From Parapristionchus giblindavisi (taxonomy: Eukaryota; Nematoda; Chromadorea; Rhabditida; Diplogasteridae): a stretch of DNA of 64,000 nucleotides. The position numbers and the translations under genes were made by a program. This document shows positions 42,857 through 56,600 of the stretch, one piece after another; the stretch's first letter is position 1; every line of letters begins with the position of its first letter. Below the pieces are notes generated by a model. That model did no database searches and was not told where the DNA came from. It was given only the letters and a program-made list of their open reading frames with translations. The stretch covers positions 248,001 through 312,000 of the forward strand of contig CALSFV010000055.1 in assembly GCA_943737045.1 (NCBI GenBank), given 5' to 3'.

Positions 42857-43665
42857 ATAAATATAGGACAGTGTATTTGAATTTTTTTGCAATTTATACT
42901 CGGAAGCACATTTTGGACATGTTTTGTCATTTTGAAAGACACAAAGACAGATTTTGCATGTTTACTAAAGGACTGCCGTCTTTTTGATAGGAAACGTAGA
43001 CAAAGTATGTTGAGCAAAAATAAACCCATGTTTGCAATTTTATTCCCATTCAAGTAGAAAATGGCAATAGGGTTCAAAAATGTCAAAACATATGATTTAA
43101 ATCAATTTAATTCAATTCTAGCAACACTATGATTCTGCCCAGTTCATGCTCTGCAAGCATTCGCCATTTTTCATTTTGCCCAGTTCATGCTGTGCAAGAA
43201 CTCGCCATTTTTTCATTCTGCCCAGTTCATGCTGTGCAAGAACTCGCCATTTTTTTCTTTCTGCCCAGTTCATGCTGTGCAAGAACTCGCCATTTTTCAT
43301 TTTGCCCAGTTCATGCTGTGCAAGAACTGGGCAAAATGAAGGACACTCGCCTGGACACTCACCCTAACTGGGCAATACTTAAAAAAAGGACAGCAGTTGA
43401 ACGGAGTTCTCGGGCAAAAAAATGCCCCATTGCTTTAAGTAAAAAAAATTGTCAGTTGAAGCAATAAATTGGCAAACAAAACAAAAACATGTCCAACTGT
43501 GCAAAACATGACAGTTCATATTTATTGGCATATTAAATCCAATGCCCTCTATGTCAGCCACACTTTTTTCATCATGGGCTGTGGCAATTATGAAAATCTA
43601 TGTTTTATACCTTCCAAGCAGATATTGCAAAAATTCTCAAATACACTGTCCTATATTTCCATTAT
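42857..43665. mobile_element. Diverged palindromic element with a tandem-repeat core
   Basis: ATATAGGACAGTGTATTTGA at the left is mirrored by TCAAATACACTGTCCTATAT at the right. The arms have diverged further in. The core holds a 41-43-bp tandem repeat. Long open frames through the core come from the repeat. Confidence 0.65.
43135..43330. repeat. 41-43-bp tandem repeat, five copies
   Basis: The unit is CTGCCCAGTTCATGCTGTGC followed by AAGAACTCGCCATTTTT and a variable T run. CAGTTC recurs at 43,140, 43,181, 43,223, 43,266 and 43,307. The last copy ends in ACTGGGCAAAATGA, an inverted CCCAGT. Confidence 0.95.
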
Positions 43666-43699
43666 TGTTTTTTGTCTAAATATTTTCTAAATAAATAAT

Positions 43700-44885
43700 T
43701 TGTTTCAGATAGAATAGAATTATTTAGGACCGAAACGCATAAAGTACAAATGTTTTCTTATACAATCAAAACGAATATTTAATACATTTGTCCTTTCTTT
43801 TAGACAAAACTTCTTTATGTTATCTAAACACTGTTGTTAGTTGTTTTTTCATTAGATAATTCTATATAAATATTCGATCATCTCTGTGATTGTGCAATAG
43901 ACAAAGAAAAACATTTGAGGTACGATTATGCAGTATGCAAGAGTGTACCATTGTTGCACTGAAACATTCCCGGTTGATTTTATCGCGTCATCCTGCATAA
44001 CCATATCCACACTAAAACCCAAACAAAAAGATCGAAAAATGTGCGAAAATGGTATAACCAGGAACTTTGTGAAGTTTTTCAAATCAAATTGATTCTGAGC
44101 GATAGCTGTCTCAGCACCTCGTAACATGGTTTATAAAATTGGGCAAATTGTTGAGGAGAAGTCGAACCCATGACCTCTGTCTATCCGGGGCATTGCTCTT
44201 ACCAGTGAGCTATACCCAAATATACTGCTAATATGGAGCAATATATAAAATTAATCGATTCTGACGCACCGAAAGTGATCTACATCATGTTGTTATCTAT
44301 TGAAATTGTTCTTCGCATTTTTTGCTCATAAAGACATTTGAATTACTTTTTGATCCATGTATATCTGATTAGAAGGAGAATTATGATTCCCTTTCCAACT
44401 GAGATACTGATAATTGAGATAACTGAGAGATTGTGAGATACTTATTCACTTGAGTTTCACACAAGCCTATTAGAAGATAAGAATGAGTAATATAATATCA
44501 TTTTGAAGTTTCATATGGTAGAGTTCGTTATAGTATTCAAAGTGAAAGTTTTTTGAAGTTTTTATGAAATGGCCATTTCAGTTCCAGAAATATGAAAACA
44601 GCAAAATTAACCATTATTATATAATAAATATAAATAAAAATTGACTTTTAAATTAAAATTGCTTCAAATATACTGTATTCAGGCACATATTCTATTGGTT
44701 GATAATCGTTGAACTAACTGTTGGTTTTTCTTCAATGATTATCTATGCTATACTGAACTATAGATTGTGAGACAAACTTTTCATCTTTCTCTTTTCTATA
44801 ATTGCATATCTTGAAGAATTTTCGATGGAAGAACGTACCCATTATCAGTTCTTCTCAATGCTTATCACTATTTTATTCTGATTAA
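43700..44885. other. Spacer with Sre exon relics and a tRNA-like sequence
   Basis: No complete gene. 44,245-44,330 resembles the first exon of the receptor at 44,886 (CACCGAAAGTGATCTACATC against CACCCAAAGTGATCTATAAT) but has a stop. 44,688-44,773 encodes a hydrophobic stretch (HIFYWLIIVELTVGFSSMII) behind an ATTCAG acceptor. These look like left-over TM1 exons of duplicated receptors. Confidence 0.5.
44153..44224 (-). pseudogene. tRNA-like sequence, degenerate
   Basis: On the minus strand the acceptor strands TTGGGTA/TCCTCAA pair at 6 of 7 positions with a wobble, the D arm GCTC/GAGC is perfect with loop ACTGGTAA, and the B box is GGTTCGACTTC. The anticodon stem and T stem are poor and U33 is not T. 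It is a tRNA pseudogene or tRNA-derived repeat. Unlike the others, no flanking inverted repeat was found. Confidence 0.55.
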
Positions 44886-46797
44886 ATGAATTTTTCAATT
44901 ATCGATCCTGATTTAATCGATTGTGGCTCACCCAAAGTGATCTATAATGTACTGTTAGCGATTGAAATTATTCTTCATATTAAATGTTTCCTTTTTGTAA
45001 CTAGTGTACTTAGTATTTCTAGAGAGGTCAGTTTATCCTTAGTTCAAAAAAACTTATAAATAAAATTTACTTTTTTAAAGTCAAGAGTATTTCATTACAA
45101 TCTTATGAAGATATTTCAATTCTTTCTGATTCATGCTTATGTATATCAAATTGGTAGAGGAATTGTTATTCTCTGTCAAACTAAATTACTTGAATATTCT
45201 GGTGAATTTTGTACTCAAAATCTTATGACTCAATATTTCTTTTAGATGAAACAGTATCAATTATGAGTTTAATTGGTAATTTTGCATTGATTCTTCGAGC
45301 TTATCACGCACTTGTTACTATGTTGACTCTTTCTGCAATTGTATGAATATATTCGCTTTTTTGGGTCAAATCCATCTATCCATCCAGGAGAGATCTCTAA
45401 TAATAAGAGAATATTATTATTATTATTTTATTATTTTAAACAAACCGTAAATCGAAAAAAATAATTCGAACAGGTAATCGAGAGAGTCATAGCAACAATA
45501 TACATGCATGATTACGAGAGAAATGAACGTAGATCAATATCGATTATTTTATTGATTGTGATCGTTATCATCAGCGTTCTGCTTACAGTTAGTCTTGAAT
45601 ACGGTAAGTAATAAGTAATTTTAATTTTCTAAAATATATTAGTCTTTTTGCAAAAAAATTTAGAATTAGTTAGGATCGATTCGCTTGCAATGGTTGTGAC
45701 AACTTCATCGTTGGTGTCCTCAGCAGTTAATAATGCCAATTTGAATATAGCAAAAAGTCATTATGTTTTAGATTGCAATCTTCCTCTATTTCTACAATGG
45801 AAAACGTCTTCGTCAATTAAAACATAAGAATGATAAATATACTCTTAGTATGAAGTATCAACTACTAGAGAATGTTAGGGTATTCAAAGTAAGAATTTTG
45901 AAAGATTATAAGGGACTGTACTTATTGTTAGTCGTGAGGGTGAAAACTTAACGAAAAGTACATGTATGGCTGTTTCCAATCTTATGCTTTTTTTGGGTTT
46001 TCACGCACACTACTGAATACACTTCCCTTATTTCTAGTTTGGTTCAGCAGTTTATGAACAAATGTTTGATATGGACTAAAGGCATCTAAAGAAACTCAAG
46101 AGCCAAAAAAAATTATTTAAAAAAATATTGAAAATTCAGTTTCTCTTAATCATTGCTACTTGGGGAATCATCGGAACAATTATCATAAGCTTCATAATGT
46201 TGATTGTTGTTATGACGAATACGAATAGGAGTACATCTACTGTAGCTGAAGCTGCATTTGAGACTACTTCTGCTTTGTAAGTACACATAGAGACCTAAAA
46301 AGTCCCTAGAATAAGAATATTTAGAAACACCCCGGGCTAATTTCACTCTCTGCTTCGGCAACTGTTTATCGTAGATAAAAAAGAGAGATGACAGAGCGGA
46401 GTATTCCAAATGATCTCGGGGTGTTCCTTTAAAAGGAGTATAAAGATTCACAAACATCTGCATTCGATCTTCTATATCAAGACATTCATTATCTATTTTC
46501 AGTTCATTAACTTGTGGTATGCTACTGTGTTTCTTATCCCAACGACCATGGAGAAATGAATGGATTAAGAAAATTCATCCGATTTTCAAAATGTCCGTCA
46601 ATTCATATTATTGATGATTCGAATTGAAAATTTTCAGATTTCGAAGTGATGACTTGAAGAAAATTGATGATATGAAAAATCAAAGATCACTTGAGAGCAT
46701 GACCAATCAATATTTCACGGAACTCATTAGGACATGGGATGAGAAATTTATCAGAAATACGAAAAAGCGAAATAAATCAATTATTGTTGTAATATGA
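44886..46797 (+). CDS. Sre-family 7TM chemoreceptor
   Basis: Nine exons (44886-45026, 45081-45201, 45246-45340, 45474-45603, 45664-45725, 45772-45888, 46140-46276, 46503-46592, 46638-46797) join in phase to 350 residues. TM1 is in exon 1 (VIYNVLLAIEIILHI). The family signature VIERVIATIYMHDYERNERR follows TM3, KYTLSMKYQLLENVRVFK precedes TM6, and SQRPWRNEW follows TM7. A cytoplasmic tail of about 65 residues contains NQYFTELIRTWDEKF, shared with the next paralogue. Intron 7 carries a short MITE. Expected role: ligand-binding GPCR in ciliated chemosensory neurons, known from the family; the ligand cannot be told. Confidence 0.9.
46318..46437. mobile_element. Short MITE-like repeat (CCCCGGGCTAATTT family)
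   Basis: AAACACCCCGGGCTAATTTC at the left and GATCTCGGGGTGTTCCTTTA at the right are inverted. The middle has CGGCAACTG and CAGAGCGGAG. It lies in intron 7 of the second receptor gene. Confidence 0.65.
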
Positions 46798-46948
46798 CTA
46801 TTATTGACGAATAAAATGTTTCAGTAACGACTAAATGTGCACTTTCAATCTTTGAAAGAGTCTAAGTAATTGTTTAGAGATAAGAAACGTCACAATTACT
46901 AGATTGAAAAGATATCCAACTGAATAATAGGCATAATCATTTCCTCGA

Positions 46949-47374
46949 TTAAAGGGAGAGTAACCCCCTTGAAAAAAACAAAGTCCGGAAAATCAGTTTT
47001 AAATTCCCGCCAATCTAAAATTGGCGTCTTACAACGATAACTCTGCCACGACATACGATGTGTTGCCTGACATTGATTGAAAAGTAATTTTGCATACTAG
47101 TTTTGCATGTCACACCGATAATTTAGCTAGCTATATGCAAATCGCAATATACAGATCCCATCAAGCCTTATCTCACGCCTTATAATAGCACCTTCAACTG
47201 ACACCATAGTCTAATGGTAAGTGTCCGGTTGAAGTAGCGATCGAGCTAGTTCGAGTCCTGATCCTTGCTAATGATTTTTGTCATTATTTCCTATATCTGT
47301 GGCAGAGTTATCGCGTTGGGGAACAATTGCGGGAATTCAAACACTGAAAAGTAGAGGGGTTACTGTCCCTTTAA
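46949..47374. mobile_element. TTAA-bounded inverted-repeat element with a tRNA-like module
   Basis: TTAAAGGGAGAGTAACCCCC at the left is mirrored by GGGGTTACTGTCCCTTTAA at the right, with TTAA on both edges. Inner inverted words include ACGATAACTCTGCCAC and GGCAGAGTTATCGCG. It is 426 bp with no transposase. A plus-strand tRNA-like sequence lies near its right arm. Confidence 0.8.
47198..47270 (+). pseudogene. tRNA-like sequence inside the TTAA element
   Basis: TAGTCTAATGGTAAG fits the A box and AGTTCGAGTCC fits the B box at tRNA spacing. The arms pair only in part. It lies inside the inverted repeat and not at its edge. Confidence 0.5.
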
Positions 47375-47387
47375 AAAAATATACAGC

Positions 47388-47482
47388 CCGAGATATATAC
47401 TCTGGCAACGCTCTCTCGTAGACAAAGAAAACGAGAGAGCAGTGCCAGAGAGAGTTTCAAATTAGCTCATGGTGTGCCTGTA
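47388..47482. mobile_element. Short MITE-like repeat (CCCCGAGCTAATTT family)
   Basis: CAGCCCGAGATATATACTCTGGCAACG at one side and TTTCAAATTAGCTCATGGTG at the other. ACGCTCTCTCGTAGACAAAG is shared with the copy at 13,000. It stands almost against the TTAA element at 46,949. Confidence 0.5.
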
Positions 47483-48026
47483 ATGAAGAATATTATGAGA
47501 TCAAATTGTGAGACATCTGCGAATAGACGAATACATCAGCGAAATTTCAACATCACAATCATAATTTGGACTTATTTTCACCTGGACTCTGACCAAATAC
47601 TACTCAATCAACTAAATTTACTTCACTCTTCGACGTCTATATCTTTCCATGCACTTCACTTTGTTCCATCTCAAAATTTTCATTTCTCTTTTTTTGTTTA
47701 TATTATCTTTAACGCTACTTTATCACACGTATTTTCTCTGAAATAAATGGCATTTTTCGGTTTCAGAAAACAGTTTCGCCTCATATAACCTAATATTTTC
47801 TTCATACTATTTCGATAATCATAACTTTTTCTTGCTCTCTCTATGCTTTGGTTTTCAAACCCTTCACATAGTTAGCATTACAATGTTTGACGTTCATCCA
47901 TTTTGAAATGATCTTATGTACATATCTATACAAATTATGGGGTAGACTCTATTCAAACCTTCCCATTTCACACTTTTTCTGTTTCCCCTTCGAGGTCTTC
48001 ATTTACAAGGGTGAATCTGATCGATT
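47483..48026. other. Spacer upstream of the third receptor, no gene seen
   Basis: AT-rich, presumably including the promoter of the next gene. Open frames lack exon partners. Confidence 0.5.
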
Positions 48027-50681
48027 ATGCAACGGCTCTGTGGTTATGAGAATGGAACGTACACATATTGTTGGTACGATATTATCCATTATTCCGCCCT
48101 ACTTCGATTATCGATCCTTATTAGGTCAATAGCGATTTATGGACAAATTCAATATCTTCTACCTGGAATAAGCACTGCTGCTTTCTACACAATGAATATC
48201 ATTGAATTCTCGGCTTTTATTGTATTGATTATCATGGTGACGATCATGCTTCCCATCCTATCAAAGGTTATTCGGACTCGTTTCATCTACATCGTAAACT
48301 TTCTGCTCAGTCCTATGTATTCCATCTGAATATGATGCGTTTCTTCATATTCTTTATTTCACAAGGATACATTTATGTTATGAGTCGAACTGTTTTGTAT
48401 GTATTCCAAATGGGATATATCAAATTACCCAGTGAGTTGACATTCTATCATAATCATTCTTTATCTCATGTACACCGAACATATACGATGCAATTCAAAT
48501 TTCCACTTCCGACTTCAAGTTTCCAGAAGAGGGGTGCGGACAATGAAATTTCATTCTTCTCAAGACAACGAAAATTTGATGTGGGAAAGTCGGAATTTGA
48601 ATTCGAGCACCCTTTTCGCGAATCTAAATTTCGAGTTTACGTTTTCGCACCTCCGGGCTTTTTTAAGCCTGGAAATTTTCTGATATCGGTTTTCAATATT
48701 TTTAAAGGAGCCATCAGTGTTGTACGCCGGAATACATAATCAAGGATTTTGTTCTATGAGTGTTATATAAATAATTTTCAGATAAGACTCAATCATCGAC
48801 AGATTACATAGCAATGAGTTTTACTGTCGTTCGATATTATCAATTATTCTCGTGCATCTTCATCTTCATCGCTGTGGTAATAATATGGTCATCAAACAGA
48901 AAAATAACTGAACGAAAAAGGGGCAAGACGAGGAACTTTTTTCTGATTTTAGTTTATTTTCGTAACTTTTGAATAGAACATAAGCAAATTTCAAACTCAT
49001 ATTGAACGAATTTTTAGCCACTGCTTCTTTGAATAATTATATCATATGAAATAAGAGTAGATGAACATTCAGATGATTTTCCCGATTGATTTAGGTTATC
49101 GAGAGATATTTCGCTACTAGATACATTCATAATTATGAACAAAGAAAACGTTCCATCATTTCGACTATTCTAATAGCTCTTGTTATCATAACTAGTTTTG
49201 TACAAGCATTGAATATAACTTTTTGTGAGTTATCCTCATCTAAATCAAGAGACATTTTCTTTTTCTTTCAGCCCTTTCAACTCTTTTCAAAGGATCGGTT
49301 CTGATGAGCAATCTAGTCATAGTTGCTCTATGTGGAGGAGTAAGCATATATTTTTATAACCCTCCGTTTTCATTATATTATTATTGAAAATGTATTAATA
49401 CTATTATTATCACTATTTTCATCATAATTATAGATGTTATTATTATTCAATATTAAGTACATCTTTTTTAATTATAAATCTATTTCAGTTTTCGATATGG
49501 ATATATCTCTATAATCATCGACGACTTCAAAGTCTCAAAAACGCTTCGAACAAATACACACTCAGTCTAAAGTTTCAACTATTGGAGAACATGAGAGCTT
49601 TTAGAGTTCGTTTACTTTTTATTCTTACAATATCTATGTATAGTGATCTGGTTATGGTAGGATTCAGCTCCAGTTCATACTCATACAATATTTATCGTCA
49701 TATATAATTATAGAATTATGCCAAATATCTTTTTTTTAAATAATGACCATTTTGAGTATCTCCGAGTCGGAGCAATCATCGCTACAATAGGAATTCCCTT
49801 GATCGCCTCTCCTATATTCATTGGAATAATCTTTCTTGATAATGGAAACATCGTTGTCATTGCTGGAGAAGCCTTTGAGATGATGAATGCAGTGTATGAT
49901 TATATCATTTTTGTCTTTTGTCCATCAAGAAGCATCTTATAGGCAAATTACAACTTTAAATTGCTTAATTGAATGTTTTGGGAAAAGGCTTTTCGGAACT
50001 TGCACTTTAATAAGGGGAAAGCATCATTTATAGTAGACGTTCGAAAAGATCCGTACTTGCATCTTTGTTACAAAACAGATTTTCCAAAAATGGAGATTTT
50101 CGATTGACAATTCATTTCTTTTCACATGAAAAAATAAAGTTTCTAATTTGAGGGGTTTTACGATAGGAGTATGCATTCTCTCGTTCTGTTCCCAATCATG
50201 GAGAAATGAATTCATGAAGAAGATTGGATTTCATCGACGGTTTAATATGTAGGACTTATCTATTTATTTGTTTTGTATGAAAATATTTCAACAAAAAGAA
50301 TATAATTGATGTTGGTTATGGAATAGATAGAAGATGGATTTCCATCGCAATTGAGAACACTGTTTAGATCTTACAAAGAAAAACATGTGTAAAGGATACG
50401 TTAAACAAATGATGAGGGTTGTGACAAAATAATAAGTTTATTTACTTCAAGTTGATAACTACAACAAGACAAAAAGTCTTTCATCTCACGTCTTGGCAAC
50501 AGAAAGCAGAATAATTTGTTTAATTAATAGAAAATATTTATAATATTGTAATTTCAGAGATCTAAAGAGCCCATCAATATTTGTATTAGATAATGGAAAG
50601 AGTGAGACTGATACATACTTTGATGATCTACATAAAATGTGGGATGCTAAACTCCATTTTACTGACAAACGAAAAGGTTGA
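48027..50681 (+). CDS. Sre-family 7TM chemoreceptor
   Basis: Nine exons (48027-48266, 48311-48431, 48782-48876, 49095-49224, 49272-49339, 49489-49605, 49757-49893, 50153-50248, 50558-50681) join in phase to 375 residues. The extracellular N-terminus is about 50 residues and contains Asn-X-Thr. TM1 is MNIIEFSAFIVLIIMVTIML. The signature is VIERYFATRYIHNYEQRKRS after TM3. NKYTLSLKFQLLENMRAF precedes TM6, SQSWRNEF follows TM7, and the tail has DTYFDDLHKMWDAKL. Exon lengths of 121, 95, 130, 117 and 137 equal those of the paralogue at 44,886. Two acceptors are unusual (TTTTGAG at 49,756 and TTTGAG at 50,152) but are required by alignment and phase. Confidence 0.88.
48895..48972. mobile_element.  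Confidence 0.
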
Positions 50682-53600
50682 AAGGATTGTACCAATTTGA
50701 TATTAAACTATCAAGTATTGTTTGTTTTTATATCCTGTATGTATTATAATATTTCATGTCATGTATCAGTATCGGGTTCCTTCGTTGAGTAAATTATATT
50801 ATTGATCGAATAGAGTAAATACGGATAAATATTTCACAAAATTATTTTGAATAAGGGGATAAGATCGATACACGTATTTATGGATCCGCATTTGCCTGAA
50901 AATAATTGCAATATTATTTATGACAATGAAGAAGTTTCAAACATTTTCAAAGTGCTCCTCTTCCTCTGTACTTTTGTTCTGAAAAAAGAGCAGAATTAGT
51001 TTGAACATTGAATAAAATCAACTCTATGTGCAATTATGACTATATAGTGTTAGGTTATCTCAACCTATTTCTGGTCATATTTTCAAATCAAATTGTATAT
51101 GCCAATAATCATAACTCCGGGTAATTAATACAAACCACAATATTATTCGCTTCATCGAGCTTTTTCTGTCGATTTTTCTGTTCTTTCACATAATTACTCT
51201 CATCTGCCACTGATTTCATCAGAACTTTCATTCGTTTATTTCGTTCCTCCAACCATTTCGCATAGATCTTTCAAATAAAATTTTGTTTTTTAAAAATTTT
51301 ATTTGTTTAGAATATCAAACCCAACAAATCACCTTCTTTCTCAATTCAGAATCTTCAATCTTTAGTGCATAACATCGATATGATATGTATCCACAAGCCA
51401 TTATTAATCCAAAGACAGTAAACATGAATATGTACTGAAATGAGTATTCTTTTTGACAATATCGAAACTGATAATGGGACAAAAATCTCTCCCACTTCTA
51501 ATATTTTTAAGAATACATACGTCATAGAATAGATGTATCAAGTACGTTGAATGAGATTCAACTGAAACGATATAAATGTTGAAGCGACTAAAGATCAAAG
51601 ATCAAAGATCAAAGATCATACTTCGATAAAGTCCAGAAGTGAGAATAGGAATCGAAGTAGCGATAAGAGATAAAACGAAGATGATGGCTATTCCATGACT
51701 TTTGCTATCTCTGAATAAAAATATAGAATATGACAGAAAACTATATCATACTTGGCAATTAGTTGAAGTAATCTACTGTAGCTCCAACTTTTCTTCCCTT
51801 TCATTCCTTCACCAGATTTCTTCTCTACAACTTGCTCCATATCTCACAGAACAACCACTCACTAGTACAAATAAGCCGTAAATGAAATATCGTTCATGCG
51901 AACATTTATCTTCAAATAGCTGATTGATTTACCGATTCTGAGCTGTTTTATCAGATCCATATGCAAATCTAAAAAAATTATGATTTTGTACCAAGTCATC
52001 AAATAATGTGTATTTTGTCGGAACACATGAAGCATATCTCGCGTAAAAGTATTTTTTAAACTCAATCGCATTATTCTTATTGTTAATTCATTCTTTCATT
52101 ATATTAAATAAACCAGTTAACGATAGTATTTGATGAAATTTTTGTGCGGCAAAATGTCGAAACGTGCGCGCACGGTACAGTTTTCACTCGACTCCGCCCT
52201 TTTATTCTGCAACTATTTGATCTCTTCCATGCGTTTGTTTCACATGATTAGCCTTTTCATAACAGTCCATTCCGTTTCAATGTTCCATAACATCATGCGT
52301 ACATTGATCTGATTGATTATTGCTCATTCGTTCGCAGTCATTCCTTGTTTCGAAGATTTTCGAAATGTCAATACATTAAGGATGGATCTCCGTGGACCTC
52401 CAGATATCAGGACAAAGTCTCGTGATGAGGATGAAACAGTTCTCACTGGTCATAAACACACGGATCTAGCGATTAGATCGACTCTAAGTGGATACGATGC
52501 TATGATTGAACAAACGTGGGATGGTCGTCCACTTGATTGTGAGCCTATCTCACTCCATATGGAATGGTTGTTTGAGAAGAAACAAGGATCACCTCATAAA
52601 AGAGCTATTAAATGCTTCATGCAGGTATTACATACATTGACAATTACTACATTTGTTTAATTATTCGTATCTCGAAAAAACGTTACAAATGAACAAATAT
52701 ATTCGTATAATAGTTATGATTCAGGCTCCATTCTTCGATGATCTTCCTCCTGATGAACTGCCTGGAATATGCCCTGGGGTGAGTGATATTTATCATTTAA
52801 CACAGTAAATGTTAAAGTGATCTTGTAAGCTGATCTATAGAACTTTTCGTTATCTCATTGGATTTAGCTATGGAACTACGAAGTATTCGAACTCTTCCTT
52901 GCCAATAGCAGAGGTCATTATGTTGAGGTAATTCATCTTATATATTCTCATTAATCATTGCTTTGTATGATCAAGCATAATATCACAAGAGAATGATGTC
53001 TGATAAATTGAGCAAAATGAAGTACATAGCGAGATAACATAACCAACTTTCAAAATTGGCGAATATGCAAATTTAATATTTGACTTAATAATCGACAATT
53101 TATAGGTAGAAGTGGGCCCTCATGGTCATTGGTTGGTTCTTCTCCATGATGGACAGAGAAAGTGTTTCAATACTGGTATGATGGTTTTCCTTTCAAAAGT
53201 TTAATTCTAAAACGTTTTGAATCAGTTCTGTCGACATGCTGAATTCCCGTAACTTGGCTTTGATGTAGTCTTTTGATTAAAAAAACATCCTTACTGTAGC
53301 TCCGAATAACGCAATTCGGGTTGTAACTGATTAAAATACTAATCGTTGATCATATCGATTAAAATTAGCATGTAGGTAAGCTATGATATCTTTATAATGT
53401 ATATTTAAAGGTGAAGAATTGGAGCTTCAAGTGCAGAATACATGGGTGGGAAATACATGGCAATGTTGTTTCGAGATTCCACTCGCATATCTTCCTGGAG
53501 GTTAGACTTATTTTAATTTGGTTATTCATTTTATACTTGTTTATTATTGTAATGAAACACCATAAGGCACCGTATTACATTTATTTTGCATCAATTCTAA

Positions 53601-56600
53601 ATTAACATTAGGGTGTTCTTATGCTTATTAGTGTACACTTTAATTGGAAAAAAAGTGATGAGGATAAATTTCCTTATCTTTTATTTATTTTTGATAATGT
53701 TATTGTTTTGAGGAGTGTGTAAGATGAATGCATATCATATTCATGGACCACCAGAGGCAAGAGTCTACAAGGCATTCAATCCTGTTACTGATGGTCCGCT
53801 TTTCATATTTCATTTTTATTATAATTATAATTATATATTTTAGCTTATTCATAATCAACATTAAATGTTTTATAACTATTTGACATGTCTATTTACAGGA
53901 ACATATCCGGAGCCTGATTTCCATAGATTGGAATTCTTTAAGAGATTCAATCTCCATGATGTAAGTATCATCGTAATATTCTTCACTGAGTATAGAGGAT
54001 TCTCAAAATCCAAGTAGTTATAGACTACGGGTTCATTGGGACAGACTTATGATTAGACCAATATGTAACAATTATAATATCTGATCAGTGAAATATCATA
54101 TTGTAGGTTATTCCGCACACTTACGGAGCGGCCGCGTTTCACGATCACAAATACGATAATTTCTGGGAGGGAAGGTGATCCTTGATCTTTGATCTTTTGT
54201 TTGTCTTTGTTTTTTTCTGTACTCTACCCGCTTCTCTGTTATATTTTCTTTATTTGAAATTTTATGGTCTTGTTTGTTTTATGTTTCGCTAGATGTGAGA
54301 ATATCACTATATCTATATCATCATATCATCAGTTATTGAAATTTGAAATGGTTATTATATTGTTACGTAATTATTAACTTATTCTGGAATAGTAGTACAA
54401 TGGTCCACTTTGACTACTCTTAATTATCATTTGTTTTCCTAGTATCGATTGATCTTCTCATTCTTCAATACCGTACCCCTATCTAATGATCATTGCTCGA
54501 TACCGTACTCTGATCCACATGAATATCTCATAATTTAGTTCTTTCTCTTTATGGTTAATGATTATTTACTTCATCAATCATCTTTCATTCCCATTCATTT
54601 CAATATTTCAAATTTAATAATCAATCAATCAATAAACGTATTCTTGTTTATCTAACAATTGTTACACAATAGGAAACTGAAACACTTCTAATCGATACAA
54701 TATCACGACAACAAAGAGGGGCTATAATCATCATCAGTGGGAATACGGCAAACTCGATGAGAGAAAGAAGGATGGAGCCCGAATGAATAATGGAAGAATG
54801 GAAAGATATGACCCGATCGATACAATAGGAGAGGAGGATAACATTATGTTACAGAGAGAGAGATGGGATAAGTTAGTTACCTAATAAGATAGATGATGAA
54901 ATGAATGATCTATAGTACATGTATAAAGGGACTTCGATCGATAATCGTGGGGAGGGGGGCGGGGTCAGGAAAGGGTCGGGTTGTAGAGAGGTATCGTTGA
55001 TGAATACACTCTTTTAGATACAAAAGAGTGTAGAGTAAAGCGTATTGATAAAACGAAAGAAAGATATGAAGAGAGAATAAGGGAAAGAAGAGTGCATAGA
55101 GTAATCAATAAATCGATAATGATACAAAAATAACAATGGACTGATAAAGTGTGAACAGAGGAAGTACATAACAACTTCAATCAAGAATACATTAATATTT
55201 TAAAACAATAAAGCTTATTCTTCTTTGGTCTTCGATCGAAGTCGCGTCCATTTGATAAGAGTTGCCGGTGATCGGAAGAGGAAGATCAACTTCGCAAACA
55301 GATCCTACAACGAACGTGTTAAGGGTACTGTAACAGTATCACAATTATCGATTACCTGTTCGAGGACAAAGTCCTTAGCCTCTCGTACAAGATAAATGTC
55401 CAGACAAATCTTGAGAAGATGATCAGGATTTGGAATCTCCGTAATCATTACTGTAATCAATTAATCAATACATGGTATCTACAGTAAGACTAGATACAGT
55501 ATGCATGACTTACCAGACATGGGAGAGTTTGTGAGGACTCCTCGAATAACTTTACCCACGAGCATTACGAGGGCAAGATACATCGCCACAATACTGTAAT
55601 CATTATTGATCTTTTTTTAAAAATCGATATTTCAATTTTGATGAAGAAATCAAGACAAAACGTACCCTCCAGATACGAATTTGCTGAGAAGTGAAGGGAA
55701 TACTCTATCGACCATGGCGATCACCTTAAACATATTATTCATAATCAATTTATTTTTCTAAATCTAGAGACCGCATCGAAAAAAAAACGTCGTGTGATGT
55801 CTTCTGTGTTTCACTAATCGCAGAGCCGTAAACTATATCCCGGTCTTTGCGTGTATTTTGATTCCGGATTTATTTATTCACGTTTGAATTTTACTTAATT
55901 TATGAAAAACGACGCTCCTGACTCTATACTGTACCAACCGAGAGCAATACACCATTAGAATCTCCAGACTCTATACTTTCCTCTGATACTACGTTTCGTG
56001 CTGCATTGATTGTGGAAATTGAGAAACAAGCTACAAAACAAAGTCGACTTCGTTTTTTTTCCGCTAATCTTACGTATTCATGATCGATATTTCCTCGATT
56101 TTTGGAATGTACCAACCGAGAGCAATACACCATTAGAATCTCCAGACTCTATACTTTCCTCTGATACTACGTTTCGTGCTGCATTGATTGTGGAAATTGA
56201 GAAACAAGCTGCAAAACAAAGTCGACTTCGTTTTTTCCCGCTAATCTTACGTATTCATGATCGATATTTCCTCGATTTTTGGAATGTACCAACCGAGAGC
56301 AATACACCATTAGAATCTCCAGACTCTATACTTTCCTCTGATACTACGTTTCGTGCTGCATTGATTGTGGAAATTGAGAAACAACAGAAACCATTAGAAT
56401 CTCCATACTCTATACTTTCCTCTGATACTACGTTTCGTGCTGCATTGATTGTGGAAATTGAGAAACAAGCTGCAAAACAAAGTCGACTTCGTTTTTTTCG
56501 TTAGCCTTACATATTCACGATCGAATTTTCCTCTATTTTTGAAATGTACCAATCGCGAGCAATACATCATTAATATCACCTGACACTAGGCTTTCATCTG